Shown: piece by piece, positions 35,896 through 45,522 of the stretch
How positions within the stretch are numbered: the stretch's first letter is position 1
Layout of the letters: every line of letters begins with the position of its first letter
Assembly (NCBI GenBank): GCA_964620915.1
Contig: CAZUKP010000007.1
Span: 1 to 64,000, forward strand
Length of the DNA stretch: 64,000 nt
Direction: 5' to 3'
Origin: Hyphomicrobium_A sp964620915
Lineage (GTDB): Bacteria; Pseudomonadota; Alphaproteobacteria; Rhizobiales; Hyphomicrobiaceae
Made by a program: the position numbers and the translations under genes
Notes under the pieces: model-generated
Told to the model about the DNA's origin: nothing
The model's database searches: none
What the model saw: the letters and a program-made list of their open reading frames with translations, nothing else

Positions 35896-38733
35896 CTAAC
35901 CTTCCCGCTTCGATTCGCCACGGCGTAGCGTCTTTAGGCGGTAGATGGCCTCAAGTGCGTCACGAGGCGTCATCTCATCTGGTGTGAACTCATCAAGTAC
36001 CATCTCGACAGGTGTCGGGCCTTTCTGGCCATTCGGCGATTGCTGTGGGTGACTTACCGCGAACAGGGGTAATTCGTCGAGCGGCGTCTCCTGCTCGGCC
36101 TTCCTGCCTTCTGTTTTCTCCAACAGCGCCAAGACATCGCGGGCACGCTTCACCACAGGCTCGGGTAATCCTGCGAGCTTAGCTACCTGTATGCCGTAAG
36201 AACGATCGGCAGCCCCTGGCTTCACCCTGTGCAGGAAAACGATCTCATCGTGATATTCGCTCACGTCCATCGTCACGTTGGCGACCCCGTTGAGACGCCG
36301 GGAAAGCGCGGTCAACTCGTGGTAATGCGTGGCAAACAAAACCCGCGCCTTGGCAACATCGTGCAGGTACTCCACCGTCGCCCAAGCAATCGACAGTCCA
36401 TCGAAGGTCGCCGTGCCGCGACCGATCTCGTCAAGAATGACAAGGGAGCGCTCGCTTGCCTGATTTAGAATGGCCGCCGTTTCCACCATCTCGACCATGA
36501 ACGTTGATCGGCCACGCGCCAGGTCGTCGGATGCGCCAACGCGACTGAACAAGCGATCGACGACACCGATCGTTGCCGAACGGGCAGGCACATAGGACCC
36601 CATTTGGGCAAGTACGGTGATCAGGGCATTCTGCCTGAGGAAGGTGGATTTGCCGGCCATGTTGGGACCGGTCACGAGCCAAATGCGACCCTCGGCCGTT
36701 TCGTCGTTCTCGCCAGCCGATGGGCCGGTCGAGCCCAGCACGCAATCGTTCTCAATGAATGGCCCCGCTTTTGCTGCCCTGAGAGCTTGCTCGACCACGG
36801 GATGGCGTCCGCCGCGGATCTCGAACACCTGGCTTTCATCGACCAAAGGCCGGACATAGCCTTCCATGCGTGCAAGCTCTGCCAGTCCCGCGACAGCATC
36901 AAGCTCGGCAAGTGCTGAAGCAACTTCGCCGAGGCCGAGTTCTTCTTTCTGCACAGCCGCGGCCAGTTCCGAAAAGACGTCCTGCTCTAAGCTGAGCGCG
37001 CGCTCGGTTGCCGAGGCGATCCGGCCCTCCGTTTCCGCCAGCTCAGCGGTGGAGAAGCGTACGGCATTCGCCATGGTCTGGCGGTGACGAAAGGTTTCCG
37101 AATGCGGAGCTTCCATCAGCGGCTTTGCGTTTCCCTGCGTCACCTCAACGTAGAAACCCAGGATGTTGTTGTGCCGGACCTTGAGAGACTTGACGCCCGT
37201 CGTCTCGATGTAATTTGCTTCAAGGCCCGCCATCACGCTGCGGCTGTCTTCCTTCAGACGTCGCACCTTATCGAGTTCGGAACGGTAGCCCTCGCGTACG
37301 AAGCCGCCGTCGCGGCGAAGATGGGGCGGATCGTCGACAATAGCGGCGGCCAGGGAATTGCGCAGGTCGCGCGCAACCGTGCGAAGCCTTGATGTGATGC
37401 CTGCCAGCTCGGCCGGCAGTCCCATGCCCTCACCCATAGAGGCCAGGCGCGCTGCACACTGGGAGGCGACTGCCAATCCATCGCATATCGCGCCTAAATC
37501 CCGCGGCGAGCCGCGCCCGAAGGCGAGGCGCGAAACAGCGCGGGCTATGTCGGGAGCCGCGCGCAAGTTGCCGCGTAGCTCCTCGCGCAACGTCTCCTCG
37601 TCGATGAGGAAGCCAACGGCGTCGAGCCGGATACCGATTTGGGCGGTGTCGCGCAGCGGACTGGTGAGGCGGGCGGCAAGCTCGCGCGCGCCAGGTCCCG
37701 TAACCGTGCGATCGATGGCATCCAGCAGGCTGCCTCTCTTGTCGCCAGGCGCTGTCCGCGTCAGTTCAAGGCTGGCCCGGCTCGCTGCATCAATCAGCAG
37801 GATCGATTGAGAGCCGGACTTCTTGGGCGGACGCAGCGCGGGTTTGCGCCCGATCTGAGTCAGATCAACGTACTTCAGCGCCGCGCCGATCGCAGCCAAC
37901 TCGGCCCGCGTGAAACTCCCGAAGCCGCCAAGCTCGGCAACATTGAGCTGGCTCTTCAGGGCAGCCTCTCCCGCCAAGCTGTCGAAATACGCACTTGGCA
38001 CCGGCGTTGGCGAAGCACCGGCACGTTCAATCCATTGCTTCAAGCCGTCATCGCTTGCCAGATTGTCACCCAGCACAATCTCGCTTGGCGCCAAGCGAAC
38101 AAGCTCGCCCGGCAAATCGACGCCGCGCACCTCGCCCACCTCGAACTCACCCGTCGAGATATCGAGCGAGGCCAGAGCCACGAGATGATCGGAGTCGAGG
38201 ATGGCTTCCTCAGCCGCGCCGGCGGGTCGAAACAGCGCGGTCAGATAATTGCGGGCCTTGGAGTCGAGCAGGGCCTCCTCCGTCAAGGTCCCTGGCGTTA
38301 CGAGCCGCACGACATCCCGGTGAACGACCGCCTTCGAGCCGCGCTTTCTTGCTTCGGCAGGATCCTCAAGTTGCTCGGCGACGGCCACGCGATATCCCAG
38401 CTTGATCAGACGCTGAAGATACTCATCGGCGCGATGGACCGGTACGCCGCACATGGGAATGTCTTGTCCGAGATGCTTGCCGCGTTTGGTCAGGACAATG
38501 CCCAGCGCCGCGGAGGCCACAACGGCATCATCGAAGAACAGCTCGTAGAAATCGCCCATGCGATACCAGAGCAGGCTGTCGGGATTGGCGGCCTTGATTT
38601 CGAGGAATTGCGCCATCGAGGGGCTGGCTTCGCCGGCCGTAGCGGCGGGCTGAACGGCTGGCGAGGCGACACTTGCGGGCTCGGCCTCCGCGAGCGCGAC
38701 GTTCCCCTTCGCCTTTGTCCGTCTTGGCGCCAT
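35896..38733 (-). CDS. mutS: DNA mismatch repair protein MutS
   Basis: MutS recognises mismatches and starts repair with MutL. The 945-residue protein has the N-terminal mismatch-binding domain with the conserved Phe-containing WYRMGDFYELFFDDA, the connector and lever/clamp regions, and the ATPase domain with Walker A GPNMAGKST, the ROBUST-type motifs (EMVETAAIL, LDEIGRGTATFDGLSIAWA) and the ATHYHEL switch. An N-terminal Ala-rich extension of about 35 residues precedes the core. It is divergent from maeB across 197 bases. Confidence 0.98.
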   Translation of the reverse strand: MAPRRTKAKGNVALAEAEPASVASPAVQPAATAGEASPSMAQFLEIKAANPDSLLWYRMGDFYELFFDDAVVASAALGIVLTKRGKHLGQDIPMCGVPVHRADEYLQRLIKLGYRVAVAEQLEDPAEARKRGSKAVVHRDVVRLVTPGTLTEEALLDSKARNYLTALFRPAGAAEEAILDSDHLVALASLDISTGEFEVGEVRGVDLPGELVRLAPSEIVLGDNLASDDGLKQWIERAGASPTPVPSAYFDSLAGEAALKSQLNVAELGGFGSFTRAELAAIGAALKYVDLTQIGRKPALRPPKKSGSQSILLIDAASRASLELTRTAPGDKRGSLLDAIDRTVTGPGARELAARLTSPLRDTAQIGIRLDAVGFLIDEETLREELRGNLRAAPDIARAVSRLAFGRGSPRDLGAICDGLAVASQCAARLASMGEGMGLPAELAGITSRLRTVARDLRNSLAAAIVDDPPHLRRDGGFVREGYRSELDKVRRLKEDSRSVMAGLEANYIETTGVKSLKVRHNNILGFYVEVTQGNAKPLMEAPHSETFRHRQTMANAVRFSTAELAETEGRIASATERALSLEQDVFSELAAAVQKEELGLGEVASALAELDAVAGLAELARMEGYVRPLVDESQVFEIRGGRHPVVEQALRAAKAGPFIENDCVLGSTGPSAGENDETAEGRIWLVTGPNMAGKSTFLRQNALITVLAQMGSYVPARSATIGVVDRLFSRVGASDDLARGRSTFMVEMVETAAILNQASERSLVILDEIGRGTATFDGLSIAWATVEYLHDVAKARVLFATHYHELTALSRRLNGVANVTMDVSEYHDEIVFLHRVKPGAADRSYGIQVAKLAGLPEPVVKRARDVLALLEKTEGRKAEQETPLDELPLFAVSHPQQSPNGQKGPTPVEMVLDEFTPDEMTPRDALEAIYRLKTLRRGESKREG

Positions 38734-38930
38734 TGCCCCGATTATCCCAATTCCCTCTCGCCCCGCCGGCTGTCACTGATGGCGGCAACGCCCACTCGAG
38801 ACGACGTTACGAGCCGTATGCCGCAAAAAACCGGCCGACTGCATGGCAAATCTTAACCCTTGTTCGATTGCCTCGCTTGGTGCGTCACTCTATTGTCCCG
38901 CCTCGCCTTCCTTCCAGGTTGCCAATCCGA

Positions 38931-41213
38931 ATGACAACAAACAGAAACTCAAAGTTTTCCAAACCCCGCTTCACAGAGCAAGAAGCCCTCCAGTTTCACT
39001 CTCAAGGCAAGCCGGGTAAACTGGAAATCACGCCGACCAAGCCGCTGACAACACAGCGCGATCTCTCGCTCGCCTACTCGCCGGGCGTGGCCGTGCCCGT
39101 GCTCGCGATCGCCGAGGATCCAGCCACCGCCTATGACTACACCAACAAGGGCAACCTCGTCGCGGTCGTCTCAAATGGCACAGCAATTCTTGGCCTTGGC
39201 AACCTCGGTGCGCTGGCATCGAAACCCGTCATGGAAGGAAAGGGTGCCCTGTTCAAGCGATTCGCGGACATTGATGCCATGGATCTACTTGTGGACACGG
39301 AGGATCCCGAGACATTTATCAACAGCGTGCGTTATCTGACGCCGTCCTTTGGCGGCATCAACCTTGAGGACATCAAGGCGCCCGACTGTTTCATCATCGA
39401 GCAAACGCTCAAGGAAATGCTCAATATCCCGGTTTTCCACGATGACCAGCATGGAACGGCAATCATTGCGGCTGCGGGCTTCCTCAATGCGATTGCGCTC
39501 ACCGATCGCGACCTGAAAAAGGTCCGCCTCGTCGTCAACGGTGCGGGAGCCGCGGGCATCGCCTGCCTGCAGCTCCTGGTAGCCATGGGCATGCCAAAGT
39601 CCAACATGGTGCTCTGCGACACCAAGGGCGTCATCTACCAGGGCCGCAAGGAAGGGATGAACCAGTGGAAGTCGTCTTTCACGTCGAAGACGAAGGCGCG
39701 CACACTGGCGGAAGCCCTCGACGGTGCTGACGCTGTCTTTGGCTTGTCGGTGAAAGGTGCTTTGACGCAAGACATGGTGAAGTCGATGGCGGACCGGCCA
39801 ATCATCTTCGCCATGGCCAATCCAGATCCGGAGATCACACCCGAGGATGTCTTCGCCGTGCGCGATGATGCCATCGTCGCAACGGGTCGGTCCGACTACC
39901 CAAATCAGATCAACAACGTTTTGGGCTTCCCCTTTATCTTCCGGGGCGCACTCGACGTGCAGGCCTCCACGATCAACGACACCATGATGATTGCGGCCGC
40001 AGAAGCACTGGCCGAGCTCGCCCGCGCGGAAGTCCCCGACCAAGTTGCCGCTGCTTTTCATGGCCGGCGGCCAACCTTTGGGCCGGAATACATCATTCCC
40101 GCGCCGTTCGACCCGCGCCTTATCAGCCACGTGCCCACGGCCGTAGCCAAAGCAGCGATGGACTCAGGTGTTGCACGCAAGCCCATTGTCGACATGGAGG
40201 CTTACGAGGCGAGACTGAAGGGGCGCCTCGACCCGATGGCGGGTTGGCTGCAATCGACCTTCAGTTCCGTTCGATCCGAACCCAAGCGCGTTGTCTTTGC
40301 CGAGGGCGAGGAACCAGCCGTGATCAGAGCGGCTCATACCTACTTCACGCAAGGCTTCGGCCAGCCAATTCTGATCGGCAGTTCAGACGCCGTGCGCGAG
40401 CAGTTCAAGGAGCTCGGCATGGTGATGCGCGCCGACTATGAGCTGATCGATATTCGCAATTCACCTTACGTTGAGCAGTTCACTGAACATCTGTTCGCGC
40501 GATTGCAGCGGCGCGGTTACCTGAAGCGCGATTGTCAGCGCATGGTATCGAATGAGCGCAATGTCTTCGGGGCGCTTATGGTCGCCCTTGGCTACGCGGA
40601 TGGGCTCGTGACCGGCGTCACACGTAATTGGACGACCGTTTACGAAGATATCAATCGGGTGATGGACGCCAAACCTGGACGAACCGTCATCGGCGTATCC
40701 ATGGCGTTGTGCCGCGACCGCGCGGTGTTGGTCGCCGACACCAGCGTCATCGCCATGCCGACCTCAGAGCAACTCGCCGACATCACTGTCGAAGCTGCGA
40801 ACGCAGCGCGCAGTTTTGGCATCGAGCCACGCGTCGCCCTTCTCGCATACTCGACCTTTGGTCAGCCGCGCGGACAGCGCTCCGATGAGGTGCGCGAAGC
40901 CATCAAGATCCTCGACGAGCGCAATGTCGACTTTGAATACGATGGCGACATGTCAGCCGATGTGGCACTCAATCACAACCTGATGCTGCACTATCCATTT
41001 TGCAGGTTGAGTGGCACAGCGAACGTGCTGGTCATGCCAGCGTTCCATGCAGCATCGATCTCGACCAAGATGCTCAAGGAGCTGGGCGGGGCGACAATCA
41101 TCGGGCCCGTCCTCGTCGGCCTTTCCCATTCCGTGCAGATTTGCCCGTTTGGGGCCCAGGACAGCGACATCGTGAACATGGCCGCTATTGCCGCCTACCA
41201 AGCAAGCACGTAG
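38931..41213 (+). CDS. maeB: NADP-dependent malic enzyme with C-terminal phosphotransacetylase domain
   Basis: The 760-residue MaeB oxidatively decarboxylates malate to pyruvate with NADP. The N-terminal half carries the malic-enzyme site (SLAYSPGVAVP, FHDDQHGTA) and the NADP fold (VNGAGAAGIACL). The second half (about 435-760) is a phosphate acetyl/butyryltransferase-like domain (FAEGEEPAVIRAAHTY...LMLHYPFCRLSGTANVLVMPAFHA) that in this hybrid class is regulatory rather than catalytic. ATG 38931 with AGGTT upstream gives the usual start. The gene is divergent from mutS and converges on the OlsB-like gene. Confidence 0.96.
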   Translation: MTTNRNSKFSKPRFTEQEALQFHSQGKPGKLEITPTKPLTTQRDLSLAYSPGVAVPVLAIAEDPATAYDYTNKGNLVAVVSNGTAILGLGNLGALASKPVMEGKGALFKRFADIDAMDLLVDTEDPETFINSVRYLTPSFGGINLEDIKAPDCFIIEQTLKEMLNIPVFHDDQHGTAIIAAAGFLNAIALTDRDLKKVRLVVNGAGAAGIACLQLLVAMGMPKSNMVLCDTKGVIYQGRKEGMNQWKSSFTSKTKARTLAEALDGADAVFGLSVKGALTQDMVKSMADRPIIFAMANPDPEITPEDVFAVRDDAIVATGRSDYPNQINNVLGFPFIFRGALDVQASTINDTMMIAAAEALAELARAEVPDQVAAAFHGRRPTFGPEYIIPAPFDPRLISHVPTAVAKAAMDSGVARKPIVDMEAYEARLKGRLDPMAGWLQSTFSSVRSEPKRVVFAEGEEPAVIRAAHTYFTQGFGQPILIGSSDAVREQFKELGMVMRADYELIDIRNSPYVEQFTEHLFARLQRRGYLKRDCQRMVSNERNVFGALMVALGYADGLVTGVTRNWTTVYEDINRVMDAKPGRTVIGVSMALCRDRAVLVADTSVIAMPTSEQLADITVEAANAARSFGIEPRVALLAYSTFGQPRGQRSDEVREAIKILDERNVDFEYDGDMSADVALNHNLMLHYPFCRLSGTANVLVMPAFHAASISTKMLKELGGATIIGPVLVGLSHSVQICPFGAQDSDIVNMAAIAAYQAST

Positions 41214-41231
41214 GCAGGCGCGCCGTTTCGG

Positions 41232-42203
41232 CTAGACCGCAATGCGGCATTTCTGCTCGTCGGGTGCTCCAAAGTGCCCGAAGTAACGCGGATCGATCTT
41301 CTCAACAGGGAGTATGATCAGGACATCCGTCGTATGGAATTGGCGATCGACGACGGCACCATCGCCCACAAAAGCACCAAGCCTCAAGTAGCCCTTGATC
41401 AGTGGCGGCAATGCCTTCAGCGCGGCTTTGGTATCAACCTCTTCACGTGGCATACGATTCATCGGCACGTAAAGATTATCATGAGCGCGGCAGCGCCAAT
41501 CTTCCGGCGCCAATGCATTGTGGTGGAGAAAACTCAAAGCCATTGCATGCTGATCGGGATCAGTTCCCGCGAGGCTCGCGCAGCCGATCATCACATCGAT
41601 CTTGTGTTCGCGGATATAAGTCCACAGGCCATGCCACAACAGCTCGACCGTACGCTTGTTGCGGTAGGACTCAAGCACGCACGATCGCCCGAGCTCCATG
41701 AAACGGTAGCGGGGGGACTTTGCACGGACGAGGGGGGCGATATCATACTCACCTTGCGTATAGAAACCTGAGCTGCGCTCAGCGATCTCTTGGCGCAGGA
41801 CGCGATAAGTGCCGACGACACGAGTACGTCGCAGCCCACCCCACGCTTCCGCATTCGGCAGGCGAGACTCATCAACGACAAGTAGGTGGTCGCAAACCGC
41901 GTCATAGGGATCTTCGTCGCGCCGGCGCAATTCAGCCCTGACAGTCGGAATTGCGGACATCTCCTCGTAAAAGACCCTGTAGCGCAAACGTTGAGCGAGC
42001 TTGAGGTCGCGTCGCGTGCGTGCCAGCCGGACCTCCAAATCACCAACGCGGCCGTAGACTCGTTCGGGCGGTCTGCCCATGAAAGCACGCGCTGCGGTGC
42101 GGCTATCTCTGAGTGTCTTAAGTGCGAGAAGACCCCCAGGGACTGATTGCCACCTCGGGCTGCTCGCCAGACGGCTGGCCATGCGCCGCGCCGTGAACTT
42201 CAT
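41232..42203 (-). CDS. olsB: GNAT-type N-acyltransferase, OlsB-like (ornithine lipid synthesis)
   Basis: The 323-residue protein belongs to the OlsB/haemolysin-like GNAT family, which transfers a 3-hydroxyacyl chain from acyl carrier protein to ornithine, making lyso-ornithine lipid. Visible segments include LAQRLRYRVFYEEM, the acidic DPYDAVCDHLLVVD, and ELGRSCVLESYRNKRTVELLWHGL. The second enzyme, OlsA, is a PlsC-family acyltransferase; the PlsC-like gene at 23109-24029 is a candidate but is far away. ATG 42203 is chosen because GGGGAG lies at proper distance. Substrate identity is inferred from the family. Confidence 0.85.
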   Translation of the reverse strand: MKFTARRMASRLASSPRWQSVPGGLLALKTLRDSRTAARAFMGRPPERVYGRVGDLEVRLARTRRDLKLAQRLRYRVFYEEMSAIPTVRAELRRRDEDPYDAVCDHLLVVDESRLPNAEAWGGLRRTRVVGTYRVLRQEIAERSSGFYTQGEYDIAPLVRAKSPRYRFMELGRSCVLESYRNKRTVELLWHGLWTYIREHKIDVMIGCASLAGTDPDQHAMALSFLHHNALAPEDWRCRAHDNLYVPMNRMPREEVDTKAALKALPPLIKGYLRLGAFVGDGAVVDRQFHTTDVLIILPVEKIDPRYFGHFGAPDEQKCRIAV

Positions 42204-42735
42204 GCTCACTCTCCCCTAACGTTGCCGCCTGTCGCGCATTTCACCCGGCACTTGGCCCGGATCGGTCACCTGCACCCATGCGGGTACAATCCTGCAAAAC
42301 CTAAAGCTTTTTCTCAATGGCCGTGCGCAGATATCACGATTCCATGACAGACTTTGTACGAATGCGCGAAGCCGGAACGACGCACCGCAGCTGACAACTT
42401 GCGAACCGCCAACCGAGGCCTGCAAGAGCCAACGCCCTGGCACAGCTAAATGATTTACGATTTGGGAGGGACTCACACCATCGTCCGTACCGGTCCCTGG
42501 ATAATGCGCTCTACCCACAAAAAACTCGTCCAGCATCTAGGGGCCGTTTCTCCCTCCTGCGGTCGCATATCGACAGATTACGACGCACTGATCTCATCAA
42601 GCTGGGGCATGAAGATGTCCAAGAAATTCAAGACACAAGCAGCACCGGCCACTCTAGGCCGGCGGCAATTCACACGCCCCTGCCCTCAGTTGGTCACCGG
42701 GAAACCACTGGTCTGCAAACAGATAGAGTTGAAGG
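42204..42735. other. 532-base gap with no supported gene
   Basis: This is the longest non-coding stretch in the window. Short frames exist (plus 42450-42749; minus 42216-42536) but lack ribosome sites, known motifs and conserved-looking composition. A small 6-bp hairpin (CCGGCC / GGCCGG) lies at 42645-42662 without a T-run. The region should carry the promoter of the OlsB-like gene and possibly a small RNA; I could not identify either. Confidence 0.5.
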
Positions 42736-42969
42736 CTAAGGATTCCTAGAAGCCGGCCGGGGAGTACCGTCAAGCTGGCGGGCTGCTTCGACCGTCATCA
42801 TTGGCACGCCGTGGCGGATTGGGTAGGCGAGGCCAGCGGCCCGGCTGATGAGCTCTTGGGCGGCGGCATCATATTGCAGTATCGTCTTCGTCAGTGGGCA
42901 TACCAGTATCTCGAGCAGTTTCGGATCAACGCGCTCGCGTTCAAGATCGGGTTCTTCCGAGTCACTCAT
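42736..42969 (-). CDS. Trm112-family protein (UPF0434)
   Basis: The 77-residue protein matches the Trm112 fold (LLEILVCPLTKTILQYD ... AGLAYPIRHGVPMM). Eukaryotic Trm112 activates methyltransferases; bacterial members are thought to do the same but partners are mostly unknown. The usual zinc cysteines are reduced: only the single Cys of VCPLT remains, as in many proteobacterial homologues. ATG 42969 is preferred because AGGAG lies 11 bases upstream. It lies 14 bases after the Lon-like gene. Confidence 0.85.
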   Translation of the reverse strand: MSDSEEPDLERERVDPKLLEILVCPLTKTILQYDAAAQELISRAAGLAYPIRHGVPMMTVEAARQLDGTPRPASRNP

Positions 42970-42983
42970 AGGCTGGTTCACTC

Positions 42984-43670
42984 CTATTGTAGCGTTCCGC
43001 CGCTGGCACCACCGGAAGCGAGCTCCATCTCCGCAAGGGCGACGAGCACATCTGCGCGGCTCTTGAGATCGTCTGCTTCAAGCAGCGCCTGTTTCTCTTC
43101 AGGGCCGTAAGGACACATGACACACAGGGCGTTGATCAAGAACTCGCTCGATGCGCGCTGGATGGCAGCCCAATCCGCTTCAAGTCTGTTGGCGTCGAGA
43201 TAGGACCGCAATACGCGGAGCAAGTTAGAACGATCGACGTGCTCTTCACCAAGCCCCTCATTGAGGTCGGAAGTAAAGCGATCGTAGCTCGCGCTCGCAG
43301 TGCGATAGGGTTTATCGGTGACGGCCTCATCGACGATGTCATAGCGGCACACGCCGGTCAGCGTGATGACAAGTCGCTCATCTTCAACCTCTTGATACGT
43401 TGTGACCCGGCCAACACAACCAATGCCGCGCAAGGCGACGGACACATCGAGGGGGCTTTCCTCGTCCTCCGTCCCTTCTCCGGCCGCTGGCTGCACGATG
43501 CCAATGAGCCGATCGCCCGACATGACATCGTCAAGCATTTCCAGATACCGCGGCTCAAAAATATTGAGCGGCAGCGTCGCGCGGGGGAGCAGGATTGCAC
43601 CCCTTAAAGGAAATAAAGGAATACGCGGCGGTAGATCTGCAGCACGCCGGTAACGATCGGTCGGTGACAC
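42984..43670 (-). CDS. Lon N-terminal domain protein (peptidase S16 substrate-binding domain)
   Basis: The 228-residue protein consists of the Lon substrate-binding domain alone (PPRIPLFPLRGAILLPRATLPLNIFEPRYLEML...GIGCVGRV) followed by a helical tail. It has no AAA+ or protease part, so it cannot be an active Lon; such stand-alone proteins are common next to thioredoxin-TPR genes in alphaproteobacteria and are of unknown role. The start is GTG 43670, with GGAAAGG 10 bases upstream. It follows the thioredoxin gene by 31 bases. Confidence 0.85.
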   Translation of the reverse strand: MSPTDRYRRAADLPPRIPLFPLRGAILLPRATLPLNIFEPRYLEMLDDVMSGDRLIGIVQPAAGEGTEDEESPLDVSVALRGIGCVGRVTTYQEVEDERLVITLTGVCRYDIVDEAVTDKPYRTASASYDRFTSDLNEGLGEEHVDRSNLLRVLRSYLDANRLEADWAAIQRASSEFLINALCVMCPYGPEEKQALLEADDLKSRADVLVALAEMELASGGASGGTLQ

Positions 43671-43701
43671 GAAGACATTGCCTTTCCGGTTCGACGGCCC
43701 T

Positions 43702-44616
43702 CTAGGAAAATAGCAACGACGAAAGGCGGCGACGGCCCTCGATCGTTGCGGAATCGCTGGGGCCCCAGGCGTCGAAGAACTGTACAAGCTGCTTTCGGGC
43801 CGCCTGATCGTTCCAATTGCGGTCTTGTTGCACGAGTTGGAGCAATTGTTCCAAGGCTTCTGCTCTCTGATTGTGCGCGGCTAGCGCAACCGCCAAGTCG
43901 AAGCGTGCCTGGTGGTCTGCCGGATTGGCGGCCACGCGTGCCTCAAGTTCGGGGCGATTGTCATCCTGCCCAGCCATGCGCGCCAGCTCGAGCGCGGCCT
44001 TCACGCCCTCGACGGCACTAGTGCTGCGTGCATCGGGCGGAACCAAGGCAATCATTTGCTCGGCACGCTCCAGATCGCCAGTCTCAAGATAACAGCGCGC
44101 AAGACCGGCAAGCGCTAACGGGTTTTGCTGGTCCTCCTGCAAGGCGCCTGCATACATTCCCGCCGCAGTCTGAACATCGCCCGCAGCCAGTGCTTCCTCG
44201 GCCGCCGCTATGATGGTTGCGATATCAGCCTGAGCCTCTTCGCCGACGATGCGATCGATGAATTCTCGAATTGCGCTTTCGGGTTGTGCGCCCATAAAGC
44301 CATCAAGTGGACGCCCATCGCGAAACGCATAAACGGTCGGAAGCGATTGCACCCGCAATTGGGCCGCAACGGCAGGATGTTCATCAACGTTGATTTTGAC
44401 GAGGCGGACTTTGCCGCCATAGCTCTTGACGACCTTCTCAAGCACAGGCGTCAACTGCTTGCATGGCCCGCACCAGCTGGCCCAGAAATCGACGATAACC
44501 GGGACAGTCTGCGAGGTCTCGAGTACGTCCTTGGCAAATCCGGACGTGGTCGTGTCTTTGACAATGTCGGCCGCTTCCGGCGTTCCCACCTGTCCTTTGA
44601 GCGCACCGATTTCCAT
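43702..44616 (-). CDS. thioredoxin-TPR protein (CnoX/YbbN-like)
   Basis: The 304-residue protein has an N-terminal thioredoxin domain with an intact active site WCGPC (48-52), followed by TPR-like helices (about 150-300). E. coli CnoX/YbbN has this build, binds GroEL and protects proteins from oxidation. There the second catalytic Cys is kept and the first is replaced; here both are present, so redox activity is likely. ATG 44616 has GAGGAG upstream. It leads a short cnoX-like/Lon-like/Trm112-like operon. Confidence 0.92.
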   Translation of the reverse strand: MEIGALKGQVGTPEAADIVKDTTTSGFAKDVLETSQTVPVIVDFWASWCGPCKQLTPVLEKVVKSYGGKVRLVKINVDEHPAVAAQLRVQSLPTVYAFRDGRPLDGFMGAQPESAIREFIDRIVGEEAQADIATIIAAAEEALAAGDVQTAAGMYAGALQEDQQNPLALAGLARCYLETGDLERAEQMIALVPPDARSTSAVEGVKAALELARMAGQDDNRPELEARVAANPADHQARFDLAVALAAHNQRAEALEQLLQLVQQDRNWNDQAARKQLVQFFDAWGPSDSATIEGRRRLSSLLFS

Positions 44617-44781
44617 TATTGCCTCTCCTCGTGGTCAACGACCGCCAACACTACAGCGGTGGACCCGCAATGCCAAAACCGTAGCTGGTGCCCGGATCGT
44701 TAGAAAAGTTCCAAAAATCTGTGCCAACGGATCCAACATCGTGGCTCAGGGCGCTAGGTGCAAGACGGTCGCTGCCCTAAA

Positions 44782-45318
44782 TCAGGGTGGCGTGCGCGCT
44801 CCGTCTCCTCCACCCTCGAGACTTGGACCGCCGAGTGCGGTCATAACCGGCTCATGGCCGCACGAGCGAATGAACCGCAAAAGATCGTCACGTGCAATGT
44901 TCGTTGTCGCTGTATTGACGAGCGGATGGCAATTGATGCTGTCAAACTGCATCAATTCGGTATCGAACACCACGTGCACGCACTTGCTTGGATCATTGAT
45001 GACGCAGAATGCGGTCACCGAACCGGGAGGCACGCCAAGGATCTCCATCAGGAGTTCGGGCTTGCCGAAACTGAATCGGCCAGCCTCGAGCCTTTTTGCC
45101 AATGCCTTCAGATCGACGTGCGTCGTTGTCTTGGCGACCACCAGAAACAACTTCCCCGCGTCATCTTTGAGAAACAAATTTTTGGTGTGTGCTCCTTGAA
45201 GGTCGCGCTCCAATTTGCAGCTTTCGGCCACAGTGAAGAGCGGTTCATGCTCCACCGTGTGCGTGGCGATATCGAGCTCGGCCAGGCGGTCAAAGAGATC
45301 TTGGCGAGTAGCGGGCAT
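44782..45318 (-). CDS. prolyl-tRNA deacylase, YbaK/ProX type
   Basis: The 178-residue protein has the YbaK/EbsC fold of trans-editing enzymes that hydrolyse mischarged Ala- or Cys-tRNA-Pro. Conserved parts are HTVEHEPLFTVAES, THTKNLFLKDD, the catalytic-strand LVVAKTTTHVDLKALAK, and FGKPELLMEILGVPPGSVTAFCVIND. ATG 45318 (MPATRQDLFD) starts the conserved fold; the longer upstream frame has no support. It stands alone, divergent from the DUF4189-like gene. Confidence 0.92.
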   Translation of the reverse strand: MPATRQDLFDRLAELDIATHTVEHEPLFTVAESCKLERDLQGAHTKNLFLKDDAGKLFLVVAKTTTHVDLKALAKRLEAGRFSFGKPELLMEILGVPPGSVTAFCVINDPSKCVHVVFDTELMQFDSINCHPLVNTATTNIARDDLLRFIRSCGHEPVMTALGGPSLEGGGDGARTPP

Positions 45319-45522
45319 TGTCTGAATCGAGAGTGGCGGAATGTGACGGTCGCAAATAGAATTCGGCCCGGCCATTGGTAACGACGTTGCGGCGCAAAGC
45401 CAAGCTCGCGCTCCCCGCAAGGCGGATGTGACTACGGCATAGGCTGTATAACCACTGGAACTGAGCTTGATGCGCGGACATGGCAGCGATAGACTCGGGC
45501 CAGCTTCCAAATAGGTGAAAGA

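Noticed and set aside
33085..41213. Many overlapping frames opposite glnD, mutS and maeB
   Set aside because: They are antisense or out-of-frame shadows of strongly conserved genes with no independent support.
42450..42749. Plus-strand 99-residue frame in the large gap
   Set aside because: It overlaps the Trm112 stop end, lacks a ribosome site and shows no recognisable motif.
42984..43670. Truncated lon pseudogene
   Set aside because: The stand-alone Lon N-domain is complete, of family-typical length, and sits in a conserved operon, so it is a separate protein.
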